Positions 1 through 6,181 of a stretch of 13,212 bases of DNA are shown here, piece by piece (within the stretch, counting starts at the first letter, position 1; each line of letters begins with the position of its first letter). The DNA is taken from assembly GCA_945947715.1 (NCBI GenBank), contig CAMEYZ010000039.1:1-13212 (forward strand), given 5' to 3'. Source of the stretch: an uncultured Clostridia bacterium. Lineage in GTDB: Bacteria > Bacillota > Clostridia > Oscillospirales > Ruminococcaceae. Under the pieces are notes generated by a model, which saw only the letters and a list, made by a program, of their open reading frames with translations, was not told the DNA's origin and ran no database searches. The translations under genes were made by a program, and so were the position numbers.

Positions 1-16
1 TGATAAGGACCGTCAT
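1..16 (-). CDS. Start of an unidentified gene downstream of scpB (partial)
   Basis: An ATG on the minus strand at 16-14 overlaps the scpB stop codon as ATGA and is preceded by GAGGA about 9 bases upstream, inside the end of scpB. This is the usual pattern of translational coupling. Only five codons are visible (MTVLI) before the window ends, so the product cannot be identified. In related Clostridia a small membrane protein of the DUF2953 type often follows scpB, and a hydrophobic MTVLI start would fit, but that is inference. The alternative is that the overlap is chance and nothing is translated here. Confidence 0.4.
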
Positions 17-591
17 GGTGCCATTTCCTCGTCTTCATCGCCCTCGTCTTCGGTGAGCAGCTCCGCAAAATCAAGCTGCTGACGATTCGGAAGCTCAGGC
101 AGGTCATCTAAGGAATCAAGCTGAAAGCATCTTAAAAATGCGGCCGTGGTCTTGTAGGCTATGGGCTTTCCGGGAACGTCCAGCCGTCCCGCCTCTTCAA
201 GGAGATTCTTCTCCACCAGCGAGTTTACCACGCTGGAGCTATCAATTCCGCGGACATGCTCCACAAAGGATTTCGTCACCGGCTGATTATAGGCCACAAT
301 TGTGAGGACCTCCATGGCAGCTGCCGACAACGGAGTATTTTTCTTGTTCTCCATTGCAGCACGCACGTTGTCCATATATTCCTCACGGACGCAGAGCTGT
401 CTGCTGTCACCAAGACGTATCACCAAAAGAGCACTGCCCGTTTCATCGTATCGCTGATTAAGCTGTGCGATGATATCGTCAAGGCTGTCCGTTTCAATAC
501 CTGCTGCCGCAGCAAGGCGCTGTTCCTCCACGGGGTCTCCGCAGGCAAACAGTATCGCCTCCACAGCGGATATTTTTTCATTCTGCGACAT
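13..591 (-). CDS. scpB: Segregation and condensation protein ScpB
   Basis: ScpB is the winged-helix dimer that, with the kleisin ScpA, bridges the SMC ATPase heads in the bacterial condensin complex and helps to organise and segregate the nucleoid. The 192-residue product has the expected family length and opening (KISAVEAILFACGDPV, then a predicted tandem winged-helix core). It carries the conserved ALEVLTIVAYNQPVT-type segment near residues 92-107 and the VNSLVEKNLLEEAGR wing. The tail is very acidic (EDEGDEDEE). The start is well set: AAAGGAGG lies about 9 bases before the ATG, inside the end of scpA. The gene overlaps scpA by 14 bases, in the order scpA-scpB that is normal in Firmicutes. 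It belongs to the operon started at the promoter near 2083-2111. Confidence 0.96.
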   Translation of the reverse strand: MSQNEKISAVEAILFACGDPVEEQRLAAAAGIETDSLDDIIAQLNQRYDETGSALLVIRLGDSRQLCVREEYMDNVRAAMENKKNTPLSAAAMEVLTIVAYNQPVTKSFVEHVRGIDSSSVVNSLVEKNLLEEAGRLDVPGKPIAYKTTAAFLRCFQLDSLDDLPELPNRQQLDFAELLTEDEGDEDEEMAP

Positions 592-1357
592 TTACAGCGT
601 CCTCCTTTGGTTTGTCCTCGTCGTCGAAATCGGAGTGCAGCTCTCCGTCCTCACTTCCCGAATATTCCTCGTTGAAGGCTATCTCCGAATTATCGTCATT
701 TAATAGTATACGTCCCGATTTTGTGAGCTCCAGCACGGCAAGAAATGCCGCCACACGCTCAGAGCGGTCGGTCATGCTGTCGAAAAGTCCGTTCAGCGAG
801 CATTTTCCGTCGCGGTACAGGCATTTGAGCACATACACTATCTTCGACGTAACAGGCACATACTTAGCAGATACGATCTTTGCGAATGCCGCGCCTGTCA
901 CAGGCTCCTCAGCGAGCTTGCGCACATCTATATTAAGGTAAGCGTCCCGGAGAGTCTCGGGGTCATGGATAAGCGAGTAGGTCATATCCATTTTTACTGT
1001 CATAGGCTTTTTTACGGTGATGCCGCCGGTATATCTGCCCCGGAGAGCTTCCGCCGCCTGCTTGCAGAGGGAATACTCCACAAGTCTGCCTTCGAGCTCC
1101 TTTTTCAGCTCCTTGGCCTCGTCGTGACGTGGCAGCAGCGATACCGTCTTGATATAGATAAGCCGCGCCGCCATTTCGAGAAATTCTCCTGCTATCTCCA
1201 TATCCTGCTGTGCCATGCGGTCGATATACTCCAGATACTGGTCCACAAGCTCGGTTATGGGGATATCGTTGATATTCAGCTTATGCTTTGCCACAAGGTG
1301 CAAAAGCAGATCGAGTGGTCCCTCAAATACGGGTATCTTGAATGAAAGCTGTTCCAT
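578..1357 (-). CDS. scpA: Segregation and condensation protein ScpA (kleisin)
   Basis: ScpA is the kleisin subunit that links the two heads of SMC and binds ScpB. The 259-residue product shows the family signature at its start, FEGPLDLLLHLVAKHKLNI (about residues 11-29), followed by a helical segment ending in a basic stretch (YIKTVSLLPRH). The C-terminal winged helix (about residues 180-235) would contact the SMC head. The last 25 residues are acidic and Ser/Asp/Glu rich, probably disordered. The ATG lies only 4 bases after the stop of the upstream protease gene and has no strong ribosome site of its own, so translation probably depends on coupling to that gene. Its end overlaps scpB by 14 bases. 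Length and motifs leave little doubt. Confidence 0.96.
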   Translation of the reverse strand: MEQLSFKIPVFEGPLDLLLHLVAKHKLNINDIPITELVDQYLEYIDRMAQQDMEIAGEFLEMAARLIYIKTVSLLPRHDEAKELKKELEGRLVEYSLCKQAAEALRGRYTGGITVKKPMTVKMDMTYSLIHDPETLRDAYLNIDVRKLAEEPVTGAAFAKIVSAKYVPVTSKIVYVLKCLYRDGKCSLNGLFDSMTDRSERVAAFLAVLELTKSGRILLNDDNSEIAFNEEYSGSEDGELHSDFDDEDKPKEDAVNVAE

Positions 1358-1361
1358 AGCA

Positions 1362-2051
1362 TCACACCGAGGCTCCGTTAAAGCCGAGAATGAACATCAT
1401 AATATAGTCCACCCAGCCCGTCAGGAAAAACATGCAATCCAATGCCTTGCTCTGGAGCCATGCCAGAGGGGCGTCCAGAAGTCCCAGCCAGATAACTGCC
1501 ATGAGTGCAAGGAAGATGTATCTTTCGTACTTCATCACCTTGAAGTAGGTACTGTCCGACATGACGAGGTTGAATATCCTCGAACCGTCCAGCGGTGGTA
1601 TCGGAAGCAGATTGAATACTGCAAGTCCTATATTAAGTATTATCATATATTGGAAAATTATGAGCAGATAATAGACAAGGGTCATTTCCGCAGCAGACGC
1701 ATAGTACACCGCATACAGCACACGAAATAATATCGTCGCGATAAACGCCATGATAAGGTTTGACATAGGTCCTGCAAGAGCAGTAAGGGCCATGCCCTTT
1801 TTAGGATTTTTGAAGTTGCCCGGATTGACCGGCACAGGATTTGCCCAGCCAAAGCCCAGAAATATCATAAAAAGAGTTCCCCACAGCGACAGATGCTTTA
1901 TGGGATTGAGAGTTATCCTTCCTGCATTGCGGGCAGTATCGTCGCCCATTTTCTCCGCAGCCCATGCATGAGCGCACTCATGTACGGGAAAGGCTGTAAA
2001 AAGCACGATGACGTGCGTGAGTAATTCTATCAAACGTGAATTGTCTAACAT
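1362..2051 (-). CDS. Site-2 protease family (M50) membrane metalloprotease
   Basis: This is a polytopic membrane zinc metalloprotease of the M50/rhomboid-like SREBP site-2 family, usually annotated as a site-2 protease family protein in Firmicutes. Visible features (229-residue numbering) are the zinc motif HECAH at residues 24-28 inside the first hydrophobic segment and the second catalytic element LLPIPPLDG, whose Asp155 should be the third zinc ligand. About four to five further hydrophobic segments are present. The start is taken as the second of two adjacent ATGs, because GGAGG lies 5 bases before it. A TTG 21 bases upstream would give 236 residues but has no ribosome site. The gene heads the scpA-scpB operon, a common arrangement. 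The substrate is unknown; a role in regulated membrane proteolysis is family knowledge only. Confidence 0.92.
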   Translation of the reverse strand: MLDNSRLIELLTHVIVLFTAFPVHECAHAWAAEKMGDDTARNAGRITLNPIKHLSLWGTLFMIFLGFGWANPVPVNPGNFKNPKKGMALTALAGPMSNLIMAFIATILFRVLYAVYYASAAEMTLVYYLLIIFQYMIILNIGLAVFNLLPIPPLDGSRIFNLVMSDSTYFKVMKYERYIFLALMAVIWLGLLDAPLAWLQSKALDCMFFLTGWVDYIMMFILGFNGASV

Positions 2052-2082
2052 CATATCCTCCGTCTTTGTCAATTATATTATA

Positions 2083-2111
2083 ATTATACTATATATTTTC
2101 ACTAAATTCAA
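2083..2111 (-). promoter_or_regulatory. Promoter of the M50 protease-scpA-scpB operon
   Basis: On the minus strand, a -35 box TTGAAT (2111-2106) and a -10 box TATAAT (2088-2083) are separated by exactly 17 bases, a near-perfect sigma-A promoter. Transcription would begin near 2076, leaving a leader of about 25 bases before the GGAGG and ATG at 2051. It is divergent from the rpmB promoter. Confidence 0.8.
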
Positions 2112-2184
2112 TAGTCAAAATCATGTTTTTTTACTGTATTTTAAAACAATATGTGAATATTTTAAATATTTTTGCAAAAAGGGC

Positions 2185-2213
2185 TTGCAATTTGAAAAGA
2201 AAAGTGGTATGAT
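2185..2213 (+). promoter_or_regulatory. Promoter of rpmB
   Basis: A -35 box TTGCAA (2185-2190) and a -10 box TATGAT (2208-2213) are separated by 17 bases. The predicted start near 2220 places a short inverted repeat (2223-2243) at the very 5' end of the rpmB transcript. Confidence 0.78.
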
Positions 2214-2222
2214 AATTTAGTA

Positions 2223-2243
2223 ATGCCGATAAACTGTCGGCAT
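2223..2243 (+). promoter_or_regulatory. Leader hairpin at the 5' end of the rpmB mRNA
   Basis: ATGCCGA (2223-2229) and TCGGCAT (2237-2243) form a perfect 7-bp stem, extended by one G-U pair, with a 5-base loop. It begins within a few bases of the predicted transcription start. It could protect the mRNA 5' end, act as a DNA operator, or bind a protein. The 8-mer ATGCCGAT recurs in the leader of the next operon. Confidence 0.5.
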
Positions 2244-2282
2244 GTAATAAGAAACGCAAACTTATATAAGGAGGTGCACACC

Positions 2283-2471
2283 ATGGCAAAGTGCGAGATT
2301 TGCGGAAAGGGTGTTACTTTCGGTATCAGGGTTTCCCATTCACATCATCGTTCCAACAGAACCTGGAAGCCCAATGTTAAGCGTGTTAAGGCTATTGTAA
2401 ACGGCACTCCCAAGCACATTTATGTATGCTCAAGATGCCTTCGTTCCGGAAAGGTTACAAGAGCTGTCTGA
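2283..2471 (+). CDS. rpmB: 50S ribosomal protein L28
   Basis: L28 is a small basic protein of the large ribosomal subunit. The 62-residue product begins MAKCEICGKGVTFG and matches the family over its full length, including the NRTWKPN segment. Cys4/Cys7 and Cys49/Cys52 form two CxxC pairs, so this is the zinc-binding (C+) form of L28. The ATG at 2283 is set by AGGAGGTG a few bases upstream; an in-frame ATG at 2223 lies in the leader hairpin and has no ribosome site. The gene is monocistronic, with its own promoter (2185-2213) and terminator (2508-2541), which is common for rpmB in Firmicutes. Confidence 0.98.
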   Translation: MAKCEICGKGVTFGIRVSHSHHRSNRTWKPNVKRVKAIVNGTPKHIYVCSRCLRSGKVTRAV

Positions 2472-2488
2472 TTAACAGATAAAACCGA

Positions 2489-2502
2489 ATTGTACGTACA
2501 AT
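2489..2502. repeat. 14-bp perfect palindrome downstream of rpmB
   Basis: ATTGTACGTACAAT reads the same on both strands. It lies between the rpmB stop codon and its terminator. No function is known; it may be a protein-binding site or chance. Confidence 0.4.
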
Positions 2503-2507
2503 AAGAA

Positions 2508-2541
2508 AGATGTCGAGTTTTCGACGTCTTTTTTATTTTTT
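2508..2541 (+). terminator. Rho-independent terminator of rpmB
   Basis: AGATGTCGA (2508-2516) pairs with TCGACGTCT (2521-2529) in a 9-bp stem with one G-U pair and the loop GTTT. It is followed directly by a long T-rich tract. Confidence 0.88.
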
Positions 2542-2629
2542 ATTTTATGCTGCCGATTCTCCGGCACATACTCATTTTTTACGGAATTGTAAACAAATTG
2601 AAAAAAACCAAAAATTCTTCGTCAAAAAC

Positions 2630-2658
2630 TTGTCAAGACGAAAAATATGTTGTATAAT
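2630..2658 (+). promoter_or_regulatory. Promoter of the carboxyltransferase operon
   Basis: A -35 box TTGTCA (2630-2635) and a perfect -10 box TATAAT (2653-2658) are separated by 17 bases. Transcription would begin near 2665, giving a leader of about 85 bases that contains the inverted repeat at 2693-2721. A strong promoter agrees with the strong codon bias of the three genes that follow. Confidence 0.82.
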
Positions 2659-2692
2659 GTATATTGGTTAAATTTGAAATAATTTTAGGATA

Positions 2693-2721
2693 TGCCGATG
2701 AGTATTTTACATATATCGGCA
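2693..2721 (+). promoter_or_regulatory. Leader hairpin of the carboxyltransferase operon
   Basis: TGCCGAT (2693-2699) and ATCGGCA (2715-2721) form a perfect 7-bp stem around a 15-base AT-rich loop. It sits about 28 bases from the predicted transcription start and 28 bases before the start codon. It is preceded by an A, so the left arm contains the same ATGCCGAT found in the rpmB leader. Confidence 0.5.
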
Positions 2722-2748
2722 GAACCACCGAGAACGGAGGAAATATCT

Positions 2749-4137
2749 ATGTTGACCGAAAGTCAGAGGGCTAAAATGGCAGAGTATACTGCTGCTGTTT
2801 CCGCCGATACTGCCGCTAAGAAAAGACTTGCTGCTCTTTTCGACGACGGCATCTATACCGAAATTGACGCATACGCTAAGTGCAATGATGATCTCACAGG
2901 CGTTGCGGCAGCTTACGGCTTTGTGAACGGTACTCCCGTATATGCTTTTTCACAGGACAGCTCTGTTAAGAGCGGTGCAGTTTCCAAGGCTCATGCCGCT
3001 AAGATAGCTAAGGTGTTCGACCTTGCTTCCAGAAACGGTGTTCCCGTTGTGGGTATCTACGACTCATGCGGTGCTTTCATCGAGGACGGCGCTGAGGCTA
3101 TGAACGCTTACGGCGAGATTCTCGCTCACACAGCTAATCTTTCAGGCGTTGTTCCCCAGATAGCTGTTATCGCAGGTGTTTGCTCGGGCAGCGCGGCTGT
3201 TATCGCTGCTTCCGCAGATTTTGTGATAATGTCCGAGGAAGGCGCTCTTTATCTGAATGCGGGCGCAACAGCACACGACTCACCCACAGCCACAACCGCC
3301 GATCAGGCTGCCGGTCTGCGGCGTAAAAAAACTCTTACCGCTAAGGACGACAAGGACGCTGTTGAACAGGCTAAGAAGCTCGTTTCTCTCATGCCTCAGA
3401 ACAACCTCTCTCCCGTACCTGAGTTCGAGTACGCTGAGTCCGGCAAAAAGGCTGAGGGCTCTGCTTCCGATATCGCAGTTGCTATCGCTGACGAGGGCAG
3501 CGTTACCGAGCTTTACGCAGACTTCGGAAAGGCTTCCTTCACTGCTCTTGCAACAATAGGCGGCGCTACCGCTGGTATCGTGGCTACCAACAAGACCACT
3601 GACAAGCTCACCTCCGACGATACTGCTAAGCTTGCAAGATTTGTACGTCTTTGCGACGCTTTCTCTGTTCCCGTTGTTACTATAGTTGATACAGAGGGCT
3701 TCGAGTCCGGCGCAGAGGCTGTCAGAAATACAGCTAAGGCTGCATCCGCTTACGCAGAGGCTACCACAGTCAAGATATCGCTCGTAACAGGCAAGGCTTA
3801 CGGCTCCGCATTTGTGGCTCTGGCAGGAAACAACGCAAACGCAGATATGACATTTGCATATCCCGACGCTGTTATCGCTCCCATGAACCCCATCGCTGCA
3901 GCTGAGTTCCTCTATCACGACGAGCTTAAGGGCGCTTCCGATGTTAAGGCTAAGCGCGAGGAAATCGCTAAGCGCTACGCTGACGAAAAGGCTTCCGCAT
4001 TCGACGCGGCTGCTAAGGGCGCAGTTGACGAGATCATCGAGCCCGCAAATGTAAGAGCGAAGATTATCTCCGTTCTCGATATCAGCGCAGGCAAGCGCAT
4101 GGTAAAGCAGCTTCCTAAGAAGCACAATGTAAACTAA
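2749..4137 (+). CDS. Divergent acyl-CoA carboxyltransferase subunit (PccB/MmdA/12S-like)
   Basis: This protein belongs to the two-crotonase-fold carboxyltransferases that move a carboxyl group between biotin and an acyl-CoA (propionyl-CoA carboxylase beta, MmdA, transcarboxylase 12S). At 462 residues it is shorter than the usual 510-520. The N half aligns through ALFDDGIYTEID (29-40), the DSCGAF segment (105-110, family DSGGAR) and GVCSGSA (143-149, family GPCAGGA). The C half aligns through ARFVRLCDAFSVPVVT (296-311), AYAEAT (334-339), GKAYGSAF (348-355, family RKAYGGAY) and a PKKHNV end. Several invariant family residues are replaced. AGGAGG lies 8 bases before the ATG at 2749; an in-frame ATG at 2692 lies in the leader. 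Codons are strongly biased (GCT, AAG), suggesting high expression. The acyl-CoA substrate cannot be told from sequence; propionyl/methylmalonyl-CoA is likeliest by context. Confidence 0.82.
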   Translation: MLTESQRAKMAEYTAAVSADTAAKKRLAALFDDGIYTEIDAYAKCNDDLTGVAAAYGFVNGTPVYAFSQDSSVKSGAVSKAHAAKIAKVFDLASRNGVPVVGIYDSCGAFIEDGAEAMNAYGEILAHTANLSGVVPQIAVIAGVCSGSAAVIAASADFVIMSEEGALYLNAGATAHDSPTATTADQAAGLRRKKTLTAKDDKDAVEQAKKLVSLMPQNNLSPVPEFEYAESGKKAEGSASDIAVAIADEGSVTELYADFGKASFTALATIGGATAGIVATNKTTDKLTSDDTAKLARFVRLCDAFSVPVVTIVDTEGFESGAEAVRNTAKAASAYAEATTVKISLVTGKAYGSAFVALAGNNANADMTFAYPDAVIAPMNPIAAAEFLYHDELKGASDVKAKREEIAKRYADEKASAFDAAAKGAVDEIIEPANVRAKIISVLDISAGKRMVKQLPKKHNVN

Positions 4138-4168
4138 GTTGACAGTTTACAGTTGACAGCGTACAGTT
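4138..4168 (+). repeat. Short tandem repeat after the carboxyltransferase gene
   Basis: Two 14-base units, GTTGACAGTTTACA (4138-4151) and GTTGACAGCGTACA (4152-4165), differ at two positions. The first three bases of a third unit follow. The array begins right after the stop codon, in the 113-base gap before the biotin carrier gene. It contains TTGACA twice but without a convincing -10 box. Confidence 0.6.
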
Positions 4169-4250
4169 ATTTTTCACATAACAAATCATCAGCTGTTGAC
4201 TCGGAAAACTTTAAACCGAATAAAAATTAATTGAATGGTGGTTTTATATT

Positions 4251-4625
4251 ATGAAAAGATTTAATATTACCGTAAACGGCAAGGCTTACGATGTTTCTGT
4301 TCAGGATATCACTGATGGCTCCGCTCCTGTGGCTGCTCCTGCTGCTGCACCCGCTGCTCCCGCTCCTGCCGCTGCACCCGCAGCTCCTGCTGCAGCTTCC
4401 GGCGCTGCAGGCTCTATCGAGGTAAAGGCTCCCATGCCCGGAACTATTCTCGATGTTAAGGCTAAGGTCGGCGACAGTGTAACTAAGGGTCAGGTCATCG
4501 CTGTTCTTGAGGCTATGAAGATGGAAAACGACATCGTTGCTCCCGAGGCAGGCAAGATCGCTTCGATCAACGTAAACAAGGGCGATTCCGTAAATACAGG
4601 CGACATTATTGCCACACTCGCATAA
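4251..4625 (+). CDS. Biotin carboxyl carrier protein (1.3S/OadG-associated type)
   Basis: This 124-residue acyl carrier bears the biotin that shuttles the carboxyl group between the two carboxyltransferases on either side of it. The C-terminal biotinyl domain (about residues 55-124) carries the biotinylation motif EAMKMEN, with Lys90 as the modified residue, exactly 35 residues before the end as usual. A short N-terminal strand segment (MKRFNITVNGKAYDV) is joined to it by a mobile Ala/Pro linker (about residues 25-54), as in the carriers of oxaloacetate and methylmalonyl-CoA decarboxylases and of transcarboxylase. The ribosome site is only a weak GGTGG. No terminator separates it from the upstream gene, and the next gene starts 24 bases later. 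A BirA-type biotin ligase must act on it but is not in the window. Confidence 0.95.
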   Translation: MKRFNITVNGKAYDVSVQDITDGSAPVAAPAAAPAAPAPAAAPAAPAAASGAAGSIEVKAPMPGTILDVKAKVGDSVTKGQVIAVLEAMKMENDIVAPEAGKIASINVNKGDSVNTGDIIATLA

Positions 4626-4649
4626 TCTCAGGAAAGGCGGATCAAAGCT

Positions 4650-6047
4650 ATGGCTAAAATTAAAGTAACCGAGACCGTACTCCGCGACGCTCATCAGTCG
4701 CTGCTGGCTACCCGTATGAGTACGGACGATATGCTCCCCATTCTCTCTGAAATGGACAAGGTAGGTTTTTATTCCGTTGAGTGCTGGGGCGGCGCTACAT
4801 TCGATTCATGTATCAGATTTTTAAACGAAGACCCCTGGGAAAGACTCCGTATCCTTCGCAGAGAAATGCCCAACACTAAGCTCCAGATGCTTTTCAGAGG
4901 CCAGAATATGCTGGGCTATCGTCACTATGCTGATGACCTCGTTGAGTATTTCGTTCAGAAGGCATGCGCTAACGGTATCGACATAATCCGTATCTTCGAC
5001 GCACTCAACGATATTAGAAACCTTGAAACAGCTATCAAGGCTGCCAAGAAGGAAAATGCTCACGCTCAGGTAGCTATCTCCTTCACCACCGGCGACGTTT
5101 TCACTGACGAGTATTACGTAAACTATGCTAAGCAGATCGAAGCTGCTGGCGCTGATTCTATCTGCATCAAGGATATGGCTGCTCTGCTCACTCCTTACAG
5201 AACTGAATCTCTTGTAAAGAAGATAAAGGCAGAGGTCAAGATACCTCTCCAGCTCCACACTCACTATACCTCCGGTCTTGCTTCCATGTGCCTGTTAAAG
5301 GGTATCGAGGCCGGCTGCGATATCATTGATACAGCTATGTCTCCTCTGGCAAACGGAACCTCTCATGCTCCTACAGAGTCCATGGTTGCGGCTCTCCAGG
5401 GCACCGAGTACGATACAGGCCTTGACCTGGTAAAGCTCAATGAAATCAGAGACTATTTCATGAAGCTCCGCAAGAAGTACATCGACAGCGGTCTTATCGA
5501 CGAGAAGATGCTGGCTGTAAACCCCAATGCTCTTATCTATCAGGTTCCCGGCGGAATGCTCTCCAACCTGCTGTCTCAGCTCAAGCAGGCAGGCAAGGAG
5601 GACCAGCTGGAGGACGTTCTCAAGGAGGTCCCCAGAGTACGTGCGGATTCCGGTAATCCTCCCCTCGTTACTCCTACCTCCCAGATCGTTGGTACACAGG
5701 CTGTGTTCAACATCATCACCGGCGAGCGCTACAAGACCGTTACCAAGGAGTTCAAGGAAATGGTCAAGGGCAGCTACGGAAAGACTCCCACAGAGATCTC
5801 ACCTGAGTTTAGAGAGATGATCTTAAAGGGCGAGGAGCCTATCACCTGTCGTCCCGCAGACCTCTTGAAGCCTGAGCTTGATGCTATGCGCGAAGAGTGC
5901 GCTGAGTGGATTGAGCAGGAAGAGGACGTTCTCACCTATGCAATGTTCCCCAAGGTAGCTCCCAAGTTCTTCGAGAAGAGAAGAGACGCTAAGTACGGCG
6001 TTGACGGTGCTCATGCGGACAAGGCTAACGGCGTTCACACTGTCTGA
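4650..6047 (+). CDS. OadA/5S-type carboxyltransferase (oxaloacetate decarboxylase alpha / PycB-like)
   Basis: This is the TIM-barrel carboxyltransferase that moves a carboxyl group between oxaloacetate/pyruvate and carboxybiotin. In the 465-residue protein the metal site is visible as RDAHQS (Asp13) and LHTHYTSG (His203, His205). The carbamylated lysine is Lys174 in CIKDMAALL. The conserved C-terminal helical domain (about 290-450) follows. Unlike the 590-600-residue OadA of Na+ pumps, it ends without a biotinyl domain, because biotin is on the separate carrier just upstream; this matches the 5S subunit of transcarboxylase. An AGGAAAGGCGG site precedes the ATG. No OadB/GcdB membrane subunit and no biotin carboxylase accompany it. 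A terminator 27 bases after the stop ends the operon. Codon bias is strong. The chemistry is confident; the true partner reaction is inference. Confidence 0.92.
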   Translation: MAKIKVTETVLRDAHQSLLATRMSTDDMLPILSEMDKVGFYSVECWGGATFDSCIRFLNEDPWERLRILRREMPNTKLQMLFRGQNMLGYRHYADDLVEYFVQKACANGIDIIRIFDALNDIRNLETAIKAAKKENAHAQVAISFTTGDVFTDEYYVNYAKQIEAAGADSICIKDMAALLTPYRTESLVKKIKAEVKIPLQLHTHYTSGLASMCLLKGIEAGCDIIDTAMSPLANGTSHAPTESMVAALQGTEYDTGLDLVKLNEIRDYFMKLRKKYIDSGLIDEKMLAVNPNALIYQVPGGMLSNLLSQLKQAGKEDQLEDVLKEVPRVRADSGNPPLVTPTSQIVGTQAVFNIITGERYKTVTKEFKEMVKGSYGKTPTEISPEFREMILKGEEPITCRPADLLKPELDAMREECAEWIEQEEDVLTYAMFPKVAPKFFEKRRDAKYGVDGAHADKANGVHTV

Positions 6048-6073
6048 TTTATCATATAATATATAAAAATATT

Positions 6074-6103
6074 GGCAGGATCTATAACAGGTCCTGCCTT
6101 TTT
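6074..6103 (+). terminator. Rho-independent terminator of the carboxyltransferase operon
   Basis: GGCAGGATC (6074-6082) pairs with GGTCCTGCC (6090-6098) through 9 bp with one G-U pair and a 7-base loop. Five T residues follow directly. Confidence 0.88.
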
Positions 6104-6118
6104 GCTGAAATATGCTAA

Positions 6119-6164
6119 ATAAAAAGCGGCTTGCCAAAGCTCCACAGGAGCCTTAGCGAGCCGC
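6119..6164 (-). terminator. Terminator of the metG-like/VWA transcription unit
   Basis: Read on the minus strand, a long stem (about 17 of 18 positions paired, loop TGT) runs from 6164 to 6126 with GCGGCT and AGCCGC at its base, followed by TTTTTATTT. It starts 18 bases after the VWA gene stop and faces the terminator of the opposite operon. Confidence 0.85.
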
Positions 6165-6181
6165 CATTCAATTATCAGTTG

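Noticed and set aside
2586..2594. TTGTAAACA as a half of a BirA biotin operator upstream of the biotin-dependent operon
   Set aside because: No matching GGTTTACAA-like half lies 14-16 bases away.
3280..4125. A 281-codon open frame antisense to the carboxyltransferase
   Set aside because: Same cause: codon bias removes stop codons on the opposite strand. The composition is Ser/Leu/Cys rich and no family is recognisable.
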